A stretch of 64,000 bases of DNA, taken from assembly GCF_000767055.1 (NCBI RefSeq), contig NZ_CP006764.1, forward strand, positions 1,798,001 through 1,862,000, given 5' to 3'. The position numbers and the translations under genes were made by a program. Below the pieces are notes generated by a model. That model saw only the letters and a list, made by a program, of their open reading frames with translations. It was not told where the DNA came from and did not search any database. Source of the DNA: Corynebacterium doosanense CAU 212 = DSM 45436. Its GTDB lineage: Bacteria > Actinomycetota > Actinomycetes > Mycobacteriales > Mycobacteriaceae. Below are positions 1-7,742 of the stretch, one piece after another (the first letter of the stretch is position 1; each line of letters opens with the position of its first letter).

Positions 1-1
1 G

Positions 2-523
2 CTGCGCCCGGCCTTCGGCGACACCATGACCGCCGGCAACTCCACCAACATGACCGACGGCGCAGCCGTGGTCCTGCTGGCCGACGAGGAGACCGCCCGC
101 GCCCGTAACTGGGAGCCGCTGGCCAAGTTCGTCGACGCCCAGGTTGCCGCCGTCAACCACGTCGACGGCCCCGAGCTCACCGACGGTCTGCTGCTGGCCC
201 CGACCCGCGCCATCCCGGAGATCCTCGAGCGCAACGGCCTGACCGCCGACGACATCGATCTCTACGAGATCCACGAGGCATTCGCCTCCACCGTGCTCGC
301 CACCCTCGCTAACCTTGACGAGCAGGGGATCAACATTCCCCGCGACCGCATCAACAAAGACGGCTCCTCCCTGGCAGCCGGCCACCCCTTCGCCGCTACG
401 GGCGCCCGCATCATCGCGAGCCTGTCCAAGCGACTGCACGAGCGTGGCGCCGGCTCCCGCGGACTCATCTCGGTCTGCGCCGCTGGTGGCCAGGGCGTCG
501 TCGTGATTCTGGAGGCAATGTAA
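2..523 (+). CDS. Thiolase (acetyl-CoA acetyltransferase family), C-terminal part; 5' end outside window
   Basis: This is the C-terminal part of a thiolase, which cleaves 3-ketoacyl-CoA with CoA in beta-oxidation or runs the reverse condensation. The frame is open from base 2, so the start lies upstream of the window. Visible family motifs are TAGNSTNMTDGAA, the EIHEAFA block with the active-site histidine, GSSLAAGHPFAATGAR with the second histidine, and CAAGGQG near the C-terminus with the catalytic Cys. The stop codon touches the ATG of the next gene, so it is translationally linked to the FabG4-like and HtdX-like genes. The family is certain. Mycobacterial fadA2 lies next to fabG4/htdX, so a FadA2-like role is likely but the exact substrate is not. 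Confidence 0.93.
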   Translation: MRPAFGDTMTAGNSTNMTDGAAVVLLADEETARARNWEPLAKFVDAQVAAVNHVDGPELTDGLLLAPTRAIPEILERNGLTADDIDLYEIHEAFASTVLATLANLDEQGINIPRDRINKDGSSLAAGHPFAATGARIIASLSKRLHERGAGSRGLISVCAAGGQGVVVILEAM

Positions 524-1921
524 ATGGATATTCTCGAGACCATCGTCACGTCTGGCCCGGGCCGAGTGGTGACCAAGCAGCTCGGCCTCAAGGATCCGCC
601 GGTGCTGCGCCGCGGCCGCATCATGCCCGCCGGCACCATCGCGCTGTCCACCACCGGGGCATCCACCCTGGTCAAGGACGCCCTCGCGCAGCTGAACATC
701 TCCACCGGTGAGGCCGTGCACGATCTCGCCGACAACCGCCGCAAGGACGACAAGGGCCGCGAGCAGGCGCCGAAGTACTCCTCCGCTCCCGGCGCCCTCG
801 TCATCGACGCCTCGGACCTGACCAAGCTGGACGACCTCGAGCTCGTCCGCCAGGTTCTCCGCCCCGTCATGCGCGGGCTGGAGAAGTCCGGACGCGTCAT
901 CGTCGTCGGCCCGCACCCGGCCAACGCCGCCGACTCCGAGGCCCGCGCCACCGCCGAGGCCCTCGACGGCATCGTGCGCACCGTGGGTAAGGAACTCACC
1001 GGCGGCTCCACCGCCAACCTCATCCGCGTCCGCCCGGAGACCCGCCCCGAGGATCTGCTCTCCACCCTGAGCTTCCTCATCTCCGGACGCTCCGCGTTCG
1101 TCGACGGTCAGACCTGGGAGGTGGGCACCGGCGCCGAAGGCACCGCCACCACCGCCACGTCCGACAAGCCCTTCGACGGCCGCATCGTCGCCGTGACCGG
1201 CGCCGCCCGCGGCATCGGCGCCGCAATCGCCAAGACCTTCGCTGAGGCCGGTGCGACCGTGGTCGTCATCGACCTGGCCATGGCTGGCGACTCCCTCGCC
1301 CAGGTCGCCGTGGATCTCGGCGGCTCCGCACTGCAGCTCGACATCACCGCCGAGGACGCCGCAGAGCGCATCACCCGCCACATCACCAAGACCCACGGTG
1401 AGGACGCGAAGCTCTACGCCATCGTCCACAACGCGGGCATCACGCGCGACAAGATGCTGGCCAACCTGGACGAGAAGAAGTGGCAGCAGGTCATCGACAT
1501 CAACCTCAAGGCCGAGATGGCCATCAACGAGGCGCTGCTGTCCCAGAACCTGCCCGGTGGCTTCGGTAACGAGGGCCGCATCGTCGGTATCGCCTCCACC
1601 AGCGGTATCGCCGGCAACAAGGGCCAGACCAACTACGCGGCCAGCAAGGCCGGCGTCATCGGTTACACCGACGCCCTCTCCTTCGAGCTCGCCGAGACCG
1701 GGATCACCGCCAACGCCGTGGCTCCGGGCTTTATCGAGACGGAAATGACGGGAGCCATCCCGTACGTCAGCCGCGAGATCTTCCGTCGCGTCAACTCCCT
1801 CAGCCAGGGTGGCCAGCCCAAGGACGTCGCCGAGACCATCGCGTACCTGTGCGACCCGGCCTCCGGCGCCGTCAACGGCCAGACCATCCGCGTCTGCGGC
1901 CAGAACCTCGTCGGAAAGTAG
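524..1921 (+). CDS. fabG4: FabG4-type 3-oxoacyl-(acyl-carrier/CoA) reductase, long two-domain form
   Basis: This is a short-chain dehydrogenase/reductase of 465 residues, much longer than the roughly 245 of ordinary FabG. Residues 1 to about 205 form the extra flavodoxin-like N-terminal domain seen in mycobacterial FabG4. The catalytic Rossmann domain follows: the cofactor motif VTGAARGIGAA near residue 225, HNAGITRD near 305, and the Ser/Tyr/Lys catalytic set in STSG and YAASKAG near 345-375. The ATG follows the thiolase stop directly with no gap. HtdX-like dehydratase is next, so the three genes give thiolase, reductase and dehydratase steps on acyl chains. NADH preference is known for mycobacterial FabG4 and is inferred here. 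Confidence 0.9.
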   Translation: MDILETIVTSGPGRVVTKQLGLKDPPVLRRGRIMPAGTIALSTTGASTLVKDALAQLNISTGEAVHDLADNRRKDDKGREQAPKYSSAPGALVIDASDLTKLDDLELVRQVLRPVMRGLEKSGRVIVVGPHPANAADSEARATAEALDGIVRTVGKELTGGSTANLIRVRPETRPEDLLSTLSFLISGRSAFVDGQTWEVGTGAEGTATTATSDKPFDGRIVAVTGAARGIGAAIAKTFAEAGATVVVIDLAMAGDSLAQVAVDLGGSALQLDITAEDAAERITRHITKTHGEDAKLYAIVHNAGITRDKMLANLDEKKWQQVIDINLKAEMAINEALLSQNLPGGFGNEGRIVGIASTSGIAGNKGQTNYAASKAGVIGYTDALSFELAETGITANAVAPGFIETEMTGAIPYVSREIFRRVNSLSQGGQPKDVAETIAYLCDPASGAVNGQTIRVCGQNLVGK

Positions 1922-1926
1922 GACAT

Positions 1927-2796
1927 ATGACGAAAGAACTCCGCAAGAAGCCGAGCCAGGCCAAGTTGCTCGTGTCGGCTCTTCGCCCGCGGGCGGCTCG
2001 CCGACCGGCCGCTGCCGGCCCGCCGATCGGTGATCTGGAACTCAACGGCGTGCGCCAGGACAAGAAGAAGCTGCACGCGTACCAGGAAGTCTGCGGGTTC
2101 CCGCAGTCGGATTTTGTTCCGGCGACCTGGCTGCATGTGCTCACCTTCCCCCTGCACTCCGGGATCATGAGCGAGCGGGACTGGCCGTTCCCCGCCATGG
2201 GCACGGTGCACACCGCGAACTCCATGCGCATGTTCCGTCCCGTCTCCGTGGACGAGGTGCTGGACCTCAACGTGCGTGCCAGCCACTTCAGCCCCCACGC
2301 CAAGGGCGCGTCCTTCGACCTCGTCGGAGTGATCAAGTCCGGCGACGAGACAGTGTGGACCGGCCGTTCGACCTACCTGGTTCCCGGTTACCAGCTGCCG
2401 GGCAAGCCCGTGGAGATCGAGCGCGAGGAGCTTCCGAAGACGGAGAACTCCGAGAAGTGGGAGCTTCCCGCCGACCTCGGCCGCCAGTACGCCAAGGCTT
2501 CGGGTGACTTCAACCCGATCCACCTCACGCCGCTGACGGCGAAGCTCTTCGGCTTCCCCACCACCATCATCCACGGCATGTGGACCCACGCCCGGGCCCT
2601 CGCCGCGCTGCAGGATGAGCTCCCGGAGGCGTACGAGGTGAGGGTTCAGTTCACCAAGCCCATCTCCCTGCCCGCCACCGTGAACTTCACCCACGAGGAC
2701 GGCCACTTCGGCGTCACGGGTGACGATGACGGCAAGCCCCGTCTCGGCGGCTCGTACAAGCCCTGCGAGGACGTGCAGATCGGCAAGTCCCTCTAG
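1927..2796 (+). CDS. htdX: HtdX-like 3-hydroxyacyl dehydratase (MaoC family)
   Basis: A 289-residue MaoC/hydratase-2 family protein. The second half has the hydratase-2 signature: YAKASGDFNPIHL (catalytic Asp and His) followed by GFPTTIIHGMW near residue 200. The first half resembles the non-catalytic hot-dog repeat of double hot-dog dehydratases. The ATG at 1927 is chosen over an in-frame upstream start inside fabG4: it gives the family length and sits 5 bp after the previous stop. Mycobacterial HtdX lies beside FabG4 and dehydrates 3-hydroxyacyl chains; the same reaction is inferred. Likely the last gene of the operon, followed by a strong hairpin. Confidence 0.88.
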   Translation: MTKELRKKPSQAKLLVSALRPRAARRPAAAGPPIGDLELNGVRQDKKKLHAYQEVCGFPQSDFVPATWLHVLTFPLHSGIMSERDWPFPAMGTVHTANSMRMFRPVSVDEVLDLNVRASHFSPHAKGASFDLVGVIKSGDETVWTGRSTYLVPGYQLPGKPVEIEREELPKTENSEKWELPADLGRQYAKASGDFNPIHLTPLTAKLFGFPTTIIHGMWTHARALAALQDELPEAYEVRVQFTKPISLPATVNFTHEDGHFGVTGDDDGKPRLGGSYKPCEDVQIGKSL

Positions 2797-2817
2797 CCGG
2801 CAGCACCCGCACAAAAG

Positions 2818-2853
2818 AATCCGCCCTCCCCTTTCCCGGGGAGGGCGGATTTC
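2818..2853. terminator. Bidirectional intrinsic terminator
   Basis: A 13-14 bp GC-rich stem (ATCCGCCCTCCCC pairing with GGGGAGGGCGGAT, loop TTTC) is flanked by A and T runs on the two sides. It lies in the 75-bp gap between convergent htdX-like and alsT genes, so it can serve both. Confidence 0.85.
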
Positions 2854-2871
2854 TGTTGTTCGGTACCGGAC

Positions 2872-4353
2872 CTACAGGCCCTTCTTCTCCGCGAGGATCG
2901 AGTCCTCGACGGAACGACGGGTGACGGGATCGGAGCCGTCCCAGACCTCGACGTTCTTCAGGCCGGGGATCATGTCCCGGTGGAAGACGGGGTCAAGACC
3001 GGCCTTGCGCTGCTCGTTGAAGTTCTTCAGCAGCTTCACGGCCACGCCACACAGCGGGATGATGGCCAGCAGGTTGATGATCACCATGGTGGCGGCGAAG
3101 GTGTCACCCAGGTTCCAGACCAGGGTGATGGAGCCGATGGCACCGCCGAAGACGAAGAGCACCACCAGCACGCGGAACACGTTCATGACCGTCTTCGACC
3201 CGGAGAGGTACTGGATGTTGGCCTGCGCCAGGTAGTAGTTACCGATGATCGACGAGAACGCCAGGAAGAAGAGGATGAAGGTGATGAAGTGGGTGCCCCA
3301 GGCACCGACCTCGGAGGCCAGCGCCGCCTGGGTGAAGGACGCGCCCTGGATCTCCTCGCCGTAGACCGGCTGGGGGCCGAGCAGGATGATGAACGCGGTG
3401 ATGGAACAGACCACCCAGGTATCGAAGTAGACGCCGAGCGTCTGCACGAGCCCCTGCTTGACGGGGTGGGAGACAGTCGCGGTGGCGGCGGCGTTGGGCG
3501 CGGAACCCTGACCGGCCTCGTTGGAGAACAGGCCACGGCGGGAGCCGTGCATGAACGCGGCGCCGAGCGTCGCGCCGGCGATCTCCCGGAAACCGAGGGC
3601 GTGGGTGACGATCTCCGCGATCATGCCCGGAACCTCACCGAGGTTGAGCACGACCACGAACAGGCCGACGAGGATGTAGGCGATGGCCATGAACGGCACG
3701 ATGACCTGGGTGACGCTGGCGATGCGCTGCAGGCCGCCGAACACAATGGCGGCGGTGACGGCCGCGAGGATGAGGCCGACGATGACCTTCATGGTCATGT
3801 CATCGCGGCCGAGGGAGCCGCCGACCGACTCGACGATGGAGTTGGTCTGGATGGCGTTGTAGACGAAGCCGTAGGTGATGGAGATGGCCACCGCGAAGAT
3901 GAGCGCGAGCGGGCGCCAGCCCAGGCCGCGGGTCATGTAGTAGGCGGGGCCACCGTGATAGGTGTCGCCGTCGCGGGTCTTCCAGAGTTGGGCCAGGGTG
4001 GACTCGACGAAGGAGGTGGCGCCGCCGACGAGGGCGATCATCCACATCCAGAACACTGCACCCGGCCCGCCGAGGGAGATGGCCAGCGCCACGCCGGCGA
4101 CGTTGCCGGTGCCGACGCGCGAGGCGGCGGAAATGGTGAAGGCCTTGAAGGCGGAGATCCCGCCGTAGTCGGCGTCCTTGTCCTCTCCCTTGGGGGATTC
4201 CGTGACGGCACGGACCATGTCGGGGATGTGGGTGACCTGCACGACAGCGGTGCGGACGCCGAAGTAGATGCCCGCTCCGATGAGGAGGAACGGGATCACC
4301 ATCCAAAGATTCGCGTTGATGACGTCTGCGATGAACGTCTCGATTGTTTCCAT
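2872..4353 (-). CDS. Sodium:alanine/amino-acid symporter, AlsT/AgcS family
   Basis: A 493-residue polytopic membrane protein of the alanine or glycine:cation symporter family. The first segment (WMVIPFLLIGAGIYFGVRT) and the conserved GTGNVAGVALAISLGGPGAVFWMW block near residues 80-105 are diagnostic, as are FMHGSRRGLFSNEAGQGSAPNAAA near 270 and repeated hydrophobic helices to residue 440. It probably imports alanine, glycine or glutamine with Na+; the substrate cannot be read from sequence. It is monocistronic, converges with htdX, and has a GlxR-like box 16 bp upstream of its start, suggesting cAMP/carbon control. Confidence 0.92.
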   Translation of the reverse strand: METIETFIADVINANLWMVIPFLLIGAGIYFGVRTAVVQVTHIPDMVRAVTESPKGEDKDADYGGISAFKAFTISAASRVGTGNVAGVALAISLGGPGAVFWMWMIALVGGATSFVESTLAQLWKTRDGDTYHGGPAYYMTRGLGWRPLALIFAVAISITYGFVYNAIQTNSIVESVGGSLGRDDMTMKVIVGLILAAVTAAIVFGGLQRIASVTQVIVPFMAIAYILVGLFVVVLNLGEVPGMIAEIVTHALGFREIAGATLGAAFMHGSRRGLFSNEAGQGSAPNAAATATVSHPVKQGLVQTLGVYFDTWVVCSITAFIILLGPQPVYGEEIQGASFTQAALASEVGAWGTHFITFILFFLAFSSIIGNYYLAQANIQYLSGSKTVMNVFRVLVVLFVFGGAIGSITLVWNLGDTFAATMVIINLLAIIPLCGVAVKLLKNFNEQRKAGLDPVFHRDMIPGLKNVEVWDGSDPVTRRSVEDSILAEKKGL

Positions 4354-4369
4354 GCAAGGGATACTAAAC

Positions 4370-4385
4370 TGTGTTTGCCCTCACA
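4370..4385. promoter_or_regulatory. GlxR (CRP-type)-like operator upstream of alsT
   Basis: TGTGTTTGCCCTCACA matches the corynebacterial GlxR consensus TGTGA-N6-TCACA except for one base in the left half-site. It ends 16 bp before the symporter ATG, a position expected to block transcription or overlap the leader. The match is by eye against the published consensus. Confidence 0.5.
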
Positions 4386-4458
4386 CCTAACTGTGAAAGT
4401 CCCGTGTGCACAGGGCGTCCACCGACCCCCGTTTTCGCATTGCTTATCGACGAACCCC

Positions 4459-4605
4459 TCAGCCCATCAGCCCATAGCGCGCCATCTCGTTGATCACGGG
4501 AATCCCAGAGCGATCGGCGCGCCGACCGCTACGGCGGGTGAAGTGCGCCTGCCCCGCATGTACGGATTCACCCACCCGGTTGAGGAGTACATCCATGGCG
4601 GTCAT
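4459..4605 (-). pseudogene. HipA-like kinase toxin, N-terminal fragment
   Basis: A 48-codon frame begins with ATG overlapping the stop of the HipB-like gene (ATGA), the usual arrangement of actinobacterial hipBA pairs. Its first 25 residues, including DVLLNRVGESVHAGQAHFTR, resemble the N-terminal beta-strand region of actinobacterial HipA-like proteins. Similarity then stops and the frame ends, whereas HipA is about 400 residues. Everything carrying the kinase active site is missing. I infer a decayed toxin; the similarity is short and from memory, so confidence is moderate. Confidence 0.5.
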
Positions 4606-4838
4606 CGCGCGCGTCTCGTGCTCACGTTCCCGGCCCGCAATCTAAGAGGATCAGCAGACTCGACGACTCGGTCCAAGGTGCCCGGGGCGCGCAGCACCTG
4701 CGCAACATTTTTCCAGCTCGGCCCCGGCTCTCCCTTCTCGATCTTGCGGAGAGTGTCCCGGCTGATGCCCGCGCGGTCGGATACCTGCTGCGCCGTAAGC
4801 CCAAGGACCATGCGCCACCCACGAACGTGCTCCCCCAT
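4602..4838 (-). CDS. XRE-family HTH regulator, HipB-like antitoxin
   Basis: A 78-residue helix-turn-helix protein. Residues 5-55 give a clean Cro/C1 fold (RMVLGLTAQQVSDRAGISRDTLRKIEKG). The tail VLRAPGTLDRVVESADPL is typical of HipB-like actinobacterial antitoxins. After DPL the sequence becomes arginine-rich; the alternative reading frame there would read GREREHE, closer to the usual HipB tail, so a C-terminal frameshift is possible. Its partner kinase survives only as a fragment, so the protein is probably an orphan antitoxin or autoregulator. Confidence 0.7.
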   Translation of the reverse strand: MGEHVRGWRMVLGLTAQQVSDRAGISRDTLRKIEKGEPGPSWKNVAQVLRAPGTLDRVVESADPLRLRAGNVSTRRAR

Positions 4839-4880
4839 GTCGGAGAGCTGCGGGTCAATGCGATAGTCAGCCGCCCTCCC

Positions 4881-5003
4881 CTACCCCTGGCACACGGGAC
4901 AAAGGTGACTCGGCCGGTTCTGGAACGCCTGCCGCACAATGGGGGAACCACACCGACCGCACGGCTTCCCCACCCGCCAATAGACGTTGTGCGGGGCTCG
5001 CGA
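4881..5003 (-). pseudogene. mutM 3'-end remnant (Fpg zinc-finger tail)
   Basis: About 120 bp is closely similar to the last part of the intact mutM gene at 7743. In the mutM frame it reads ...GKPCGRCGSPIVRQAFQN and then RPSHLCPVCQG before a stop, so both CxxC pairs of the C-terminal zinc finger are intact. Upstream codons (HNVYWRV) still resemble mutM HVYGRE, then homology ends with no start codon. It is on the same strand as mutM and 2.9 kb away. The patch between the copies is accessory in character, so this looks like the original or exchanged gene end left by an insertion at the mutM 3' end. Confidence 0.72.
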
Positions 5004-5178
5004 AGCACCCGGACCTCACAGGTAGGACGCGTTGAGGTCGGGGCCGTCAATGGTTCGATGGTCTTGTCGGTCAGAGCCAGCCCGGGCACGAGCTATCGCC
5101 AAACACCTGGGAAATGTCGGCCCGCCGAATCCGTGGTCAAGCTAAGTAAGTACAGAGCAGCTTTGAGATCGTGCCGGG

Positions 5179-5742
5179 TCAAAGGTTGTCACTGCAGGCC
5201 AGCGCGCCAATTTCGGCTACGAACGCGGCCCGGGCTTCCTCGGAAAGCCCGCCTTCGCCCTGGGTCGCCATCCGCAGGTGGCCGAGATAGGCCGCATACA
5301 GCAAGCGGGCGCGGGCCTCCGCTCGAACTGCGGTCATGCCGCGGTCCCGCAACAGCCCAACGACATATGCGATGCGAGCTTCCTCGACTCGACCGACAAC
5401 AGGGCCAACCTGCGGGTGATCGATCGTACTGAGAATCCTCCACTCCAACAGCTCCCAGTCGGGTTGCGTGAACATCACTCGCACCAGGGCAGGCAGGCGA
5501 TCCTGTTCAGGTCGCGCCTCGAGCACAGACATCACCTGACGGGTCGCCTCTCGTTCCCAGAGCTCAAGGACCGCATCAATCAGCGCCGCCCTATTCGAAA
5601 AGTGCCAGTAGAAACTGCCTTTTGTGGTACCCATCTCCGCCGCCAATGGCTCTACAGCTAGCCGCTCTAGCCCATCACGAGCCACGATCCGCGAGGCGGC
5701 AGCCACCCAGTCATCGGCCGTCAGTGTCTCTCGAATCGACAT
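5179..5742 (-). CDS. TetR/AcrR-family transcriptional regulator
   Basis: A 187-residue regulator with the N-terminal TetR helix-turn-helix (residues 8-55: AADDW-like helix 1, VEPLAAEMGTTKGSFYWHFSNRAALIDAV) and a variable ligand-binding domain rich in Ala, Arg and Leu. It is divergent from the SRPBCC-DUF3995 gene. The 65-bp intergenic region holds a long near-perfect inverted repeat, so it probably represses itself and the neighbour. The inducer is unknown. Confidence 0.88.
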   Translation of the reverse strand: MSIRETLTADDWVAAASRIVARDGLERLAVEPLAAEMGTTKGSFYWHFSNRAALIDAVLELWEREATRQVMSVLEARPEQDRLPALVRVMFTQPDWELLEWRILSTIDHPQVGPVVGRVEEARIAYVVGLLRDRGMTAVRAEARARLLYAAYLGHLRMATQGEGGLSEEARAAFVAEIGALACSDNL

Positions 5743-5757
5743 GGTTGCACGTTACCG

Positions 5758-5794
5758 TACGCTTACGTATGGTCGGAAACCATACGTAGGCGTA
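5758..5794. promoter_or_regulatory. Palindromic operator between TetR gene and SRPBCC-DUF3995 gene
   Basis: Arms TACGCTTACGTATGG and CCATACGTAGGCGTA pair at 14 of 15 positions around a 7-bp spacer. CGTATGG recurs once more just downstream of the right arm. The site lies 16 bp from the TetR start and 13 bp from the divergent start, where a TetR dimer pair would occlude both promoters. Confidence 0.8.
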
Positions 5795-5807
5795 TGGAGG
5801 GGTTCGA

Positions 5808-6815
5808 ATGAGTCGATTTACCCAATACCACCCAGAACGCGGGGGCTGGCTGCGCAATCGACACGAACGCATCACACCTGGGATGGGGGAAAGATCCGAA
5901 GATCTCGTCAGCGGCCTTGCCGGTTCAGGTGACCGAGTGTGGCCAAGCCAATGGTGGACTCCGATTCGTTTGGATCGGGGGCTTCAACTCGGAAGCGAGG
6001 GTGGACATGGGTCAGTGCCCTACCGGGTAACTGAACTGCAGCCAGGTCGCTCGGTGACGTTCACTTTCGCCCAAGGATTCCCGCTGCTCAGCAGCCACCG
6101 TCTCTGGTTCGAGGCACTCGATGACGGCAAGGTCAGGTGGGTGCACGACCTCGACTTTGCCGCCCCGCGTACTCATCGCGAGCGACTGTTTCAGGCGTGG
6201 GTTATCCCGTTGCACGACGGCCTGCTCGAAGACCTGCTGGACAACACGGAGCGAGAGCAAGGCGGTTGCCCGCCCCGCCCGGGCATCTCTCGCCGGGTGC
6301 TGCGCTGGTTAGACGGAGTAGTCGAACGACAGCCCGAAAGCCGTTCGACTCGGGCTCGCCGTCGACCGGTCGCTATTCCGACCGCCACTGTGCTGGTAGG
6401 AACGGGGGTACTGCACGCTGCATGGGGGGCAGGAGCGTCCTGGCCCGCCGATGACCGTTCCACCCTGGCGCATTGCGTGATCGGGACCGAGCGGGTTCCC
6501 GGCCCGATACCTTGTTCGATTGTTGCCATCCTTTTGGGTGTCACCGCTGCGGCGACTACAGCTCGGGTCGCACCCGAGCTGGACCGGAGACCGCACACGA
6601 CCGGTCTTCTCGACGTGTTCCTGCAATGCGCCGCCGCTATTCTGGCGCTACGAGGAATCTCCGGCATCGTCTGGGCCGTATTTGGTCGGCCCTCGTCCAC
6701 AGCAACAGAGTTTCATAGGGCAAATTTGATGGTCTACTCACCGCTATGTCTCGCTCTCGCATCGGGACTGTTCGCGACAACTTCATGGAAGTTGCACACC
6801 CATAAACGTTCCTGA
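5808..6815 (+). CDS. SRPBCC-domain protein fused to DUF3995 membrane domain
   Basis: A 335-residue fusion. Residues 1 to about 150 resemble an SRPBCC/polyketide-cyclase-like ligand-binding fold (TPIRLDRGLQLG, RVTELQPGRSVTFTF, then WVHDLDFAAP). After an arginine-rich linker, residues 185-330 contain four predicted membrane helices resembling DUF3995, including GVLHAAWGAGASWPADD and a final LCLALASGLFATTSW. The SRPBCC part suggests binding of a hydrophobic small molecule next to the membrane; no catalytic residues are evident. Divergent TetR gene and shared operator point to inducible expression. Function unknown. Confidence 0.7.
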   Translation: MSRFTQYHPERGGWLRNRHERITPGMGERSEDLVSGLAGSGDRVWPSQWWTPIRLDRGLQLGSEGGHGSVPYRVTELQPGRSVTFTFAQGFPLLSSHRLWFEALDDGKVRWVHDLDFAAPRTHRERLFQAWVIPLHDGLLEDLLDNTEREQGGCPPRPGISRRVLRWLDGVVERQPESRSTRARRRPVAIPTATVLVGTGVLHAAWGAGASWPADDRSTLAHCVIGTERVPGPIPCSIVAILLGVTAAATTARVAPELDRRPHTTGLLDVFLQCAAAILALRGISGIVWAVFGRPSSTATEFHRANLMVYSPLCLALASGLFATTSWKLHTHKRS

Positions 6816-7230
6816 ACAGGATCAACAAGTGGTGCTAGGAACGGACTCAGATGGCCCTCAGCTAGTGTCTTCGCTGCCACGGCGGGCAAAAAGGCTTAAA
6901 CGGTCCACGAACTGCTCTCGGCGGGTCGGCATCTAAGTGATTGTGCTGCTGGACTCACCCTCTACCCGCGGCGGCGATTCCCGAGTCCAAGCGCGGCATG
7001 ATCGCGGCGGCCAATTGGTGCAATCTCCTGTTCGTAGCGTTCTACTAGAACCAGATATGAATGCCATCCCCCAGCCCTCAACAAACGCCGCTGCAGACGC
7101 TGGACCTGTTCGGGCCGCCTAAAAACACGTACCGGAAAGATTGAAGCTATTACCGGATTCCGTATACACGAAGGACCCGGGCAAGAATAGACCCTTGCTC
7201 GTACGCGGCACTCCAAGGTAACTTGGAGAA
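6816..7230. other. 415-bp region without a supported gene
   Basis: Short open frames here lack a plausible ribosome-binding site, codon pattern or family similarity. No inverted repeat or transposase remnant was recognised. It lies inside the accessory patch and may be decayed DNA plus the promoter of the downstream toxin-antitoxin-like pair. Confidence 0.4.
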
Positions 7231-7458
7231 ATGGACGAGCCGATCATCGCCCAGTCCGCGTTGAGGCACGGACTATCGGACGACGAGATCCTGCACGCAT
7301 ACCGAAACCCGTTGCGTGCCTGGGATCTCGGCGACGGTTTCACGATGCTGATCGGCGCCAACCAGGCCGCCATCATCCTGGAGGTCGGCTACATACAGGG
7401 CACCACCGCCGTCGTGATCGTCCATGCGATGCGGGCCCGCAAGAAATTCCTGAGGTGA
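7231..7458 (+). CDS. Putative toxin, BrnT-like small protein
   Basis: A 75-residue protein beginning after a good GGAGAA ribosome-binding site. The pattern SALRHGLSDDEILHAYRNPL, a central FTMLIGANQAAIILEVGY strand pair and the basic end VIVHAMRARKKFLR matches a family of small actinobacterial proteins resembling BrnT-type ribonuclease toxins. The next gene starts 4 bp downstream and looks like an antitoxin, giving a compact toxin-first operon. The toxin role is inferred from fold-like pattern and gene order; catalytic residues are not established. Confidence 0.55.
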   Translation: MDEPIIAQSALRHGLSDDEILHAYRNPLRAWDLGDGFTMLIGANQAAIILEVGYIQGTTAVVIVHAMRARKKFLR

Positions 7459-7462
7459 TGAT

Positions 7463-7732
7463 ATGCCCCGCACCGTCGAAGAAATCCTTGCTCACGCCGA
7501 CGAGCTCGCACAGCGCTTTGAACACTTCGAGCCTTCACCTGGCAACGAGCTCAACATAGAGGCGATGAACGAACTCCGCGCCGCCGTCGTAGAGCAGTCA
7601 GTCGCAGAACGCCACTTACTTGATGCCATCCGCTCCGCGCGGCAGGGAGGTATGTCCTGGAACGCGATCGGCACGCTGGTCGGAACGACTGGGGAAGCTG
7701 CGCGGCAACGCTACGGACGACTATCCGCCTGA
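7463..7732 (+). CDS. Putative antitoxin with C-terminal HTH
   Basis: An 89-residue protein. The N-terminal half is helical and acidic (TVEEILAHADELAQRFEHFEP); the C-terminal half, GGMSWNAIGTLVGTTGEAARQRYG, is a convincing helix-turn-helix. It follows the BrnT-like gene by 4 bp and ends 10 bp before the convergent mutM stop, just inside the repeated mutM 3' sequence. It probably neutralises the upstream protein and autoregulates the pair. Confidence 0.6.
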   Translation: MPRTVEEILAHADELAQRFEHFEPSPGNELNIEAMNELRAAVVEQSVAERHLLDAIRSARQGGMSWNAIGTLVGTTGEAARQRYGRLSA

Positions 7733-7742
7733 CCGCCCACCC

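Noticed and set aside
2980..4866. Long plus-strand open frame (about 630 codons) opposite alsT
   Set aside because: Antisense shadow of a GC-rich gene; low-complexity Gly/Asp/His-rich product, no ribosome-binding site and alsT itself has clear family motifs.
6937..7122. Possible 61-codon gene
   Set aside because: Weak start, no ribosome-binding site, no recognisable product; sits in likely decayed DNA.
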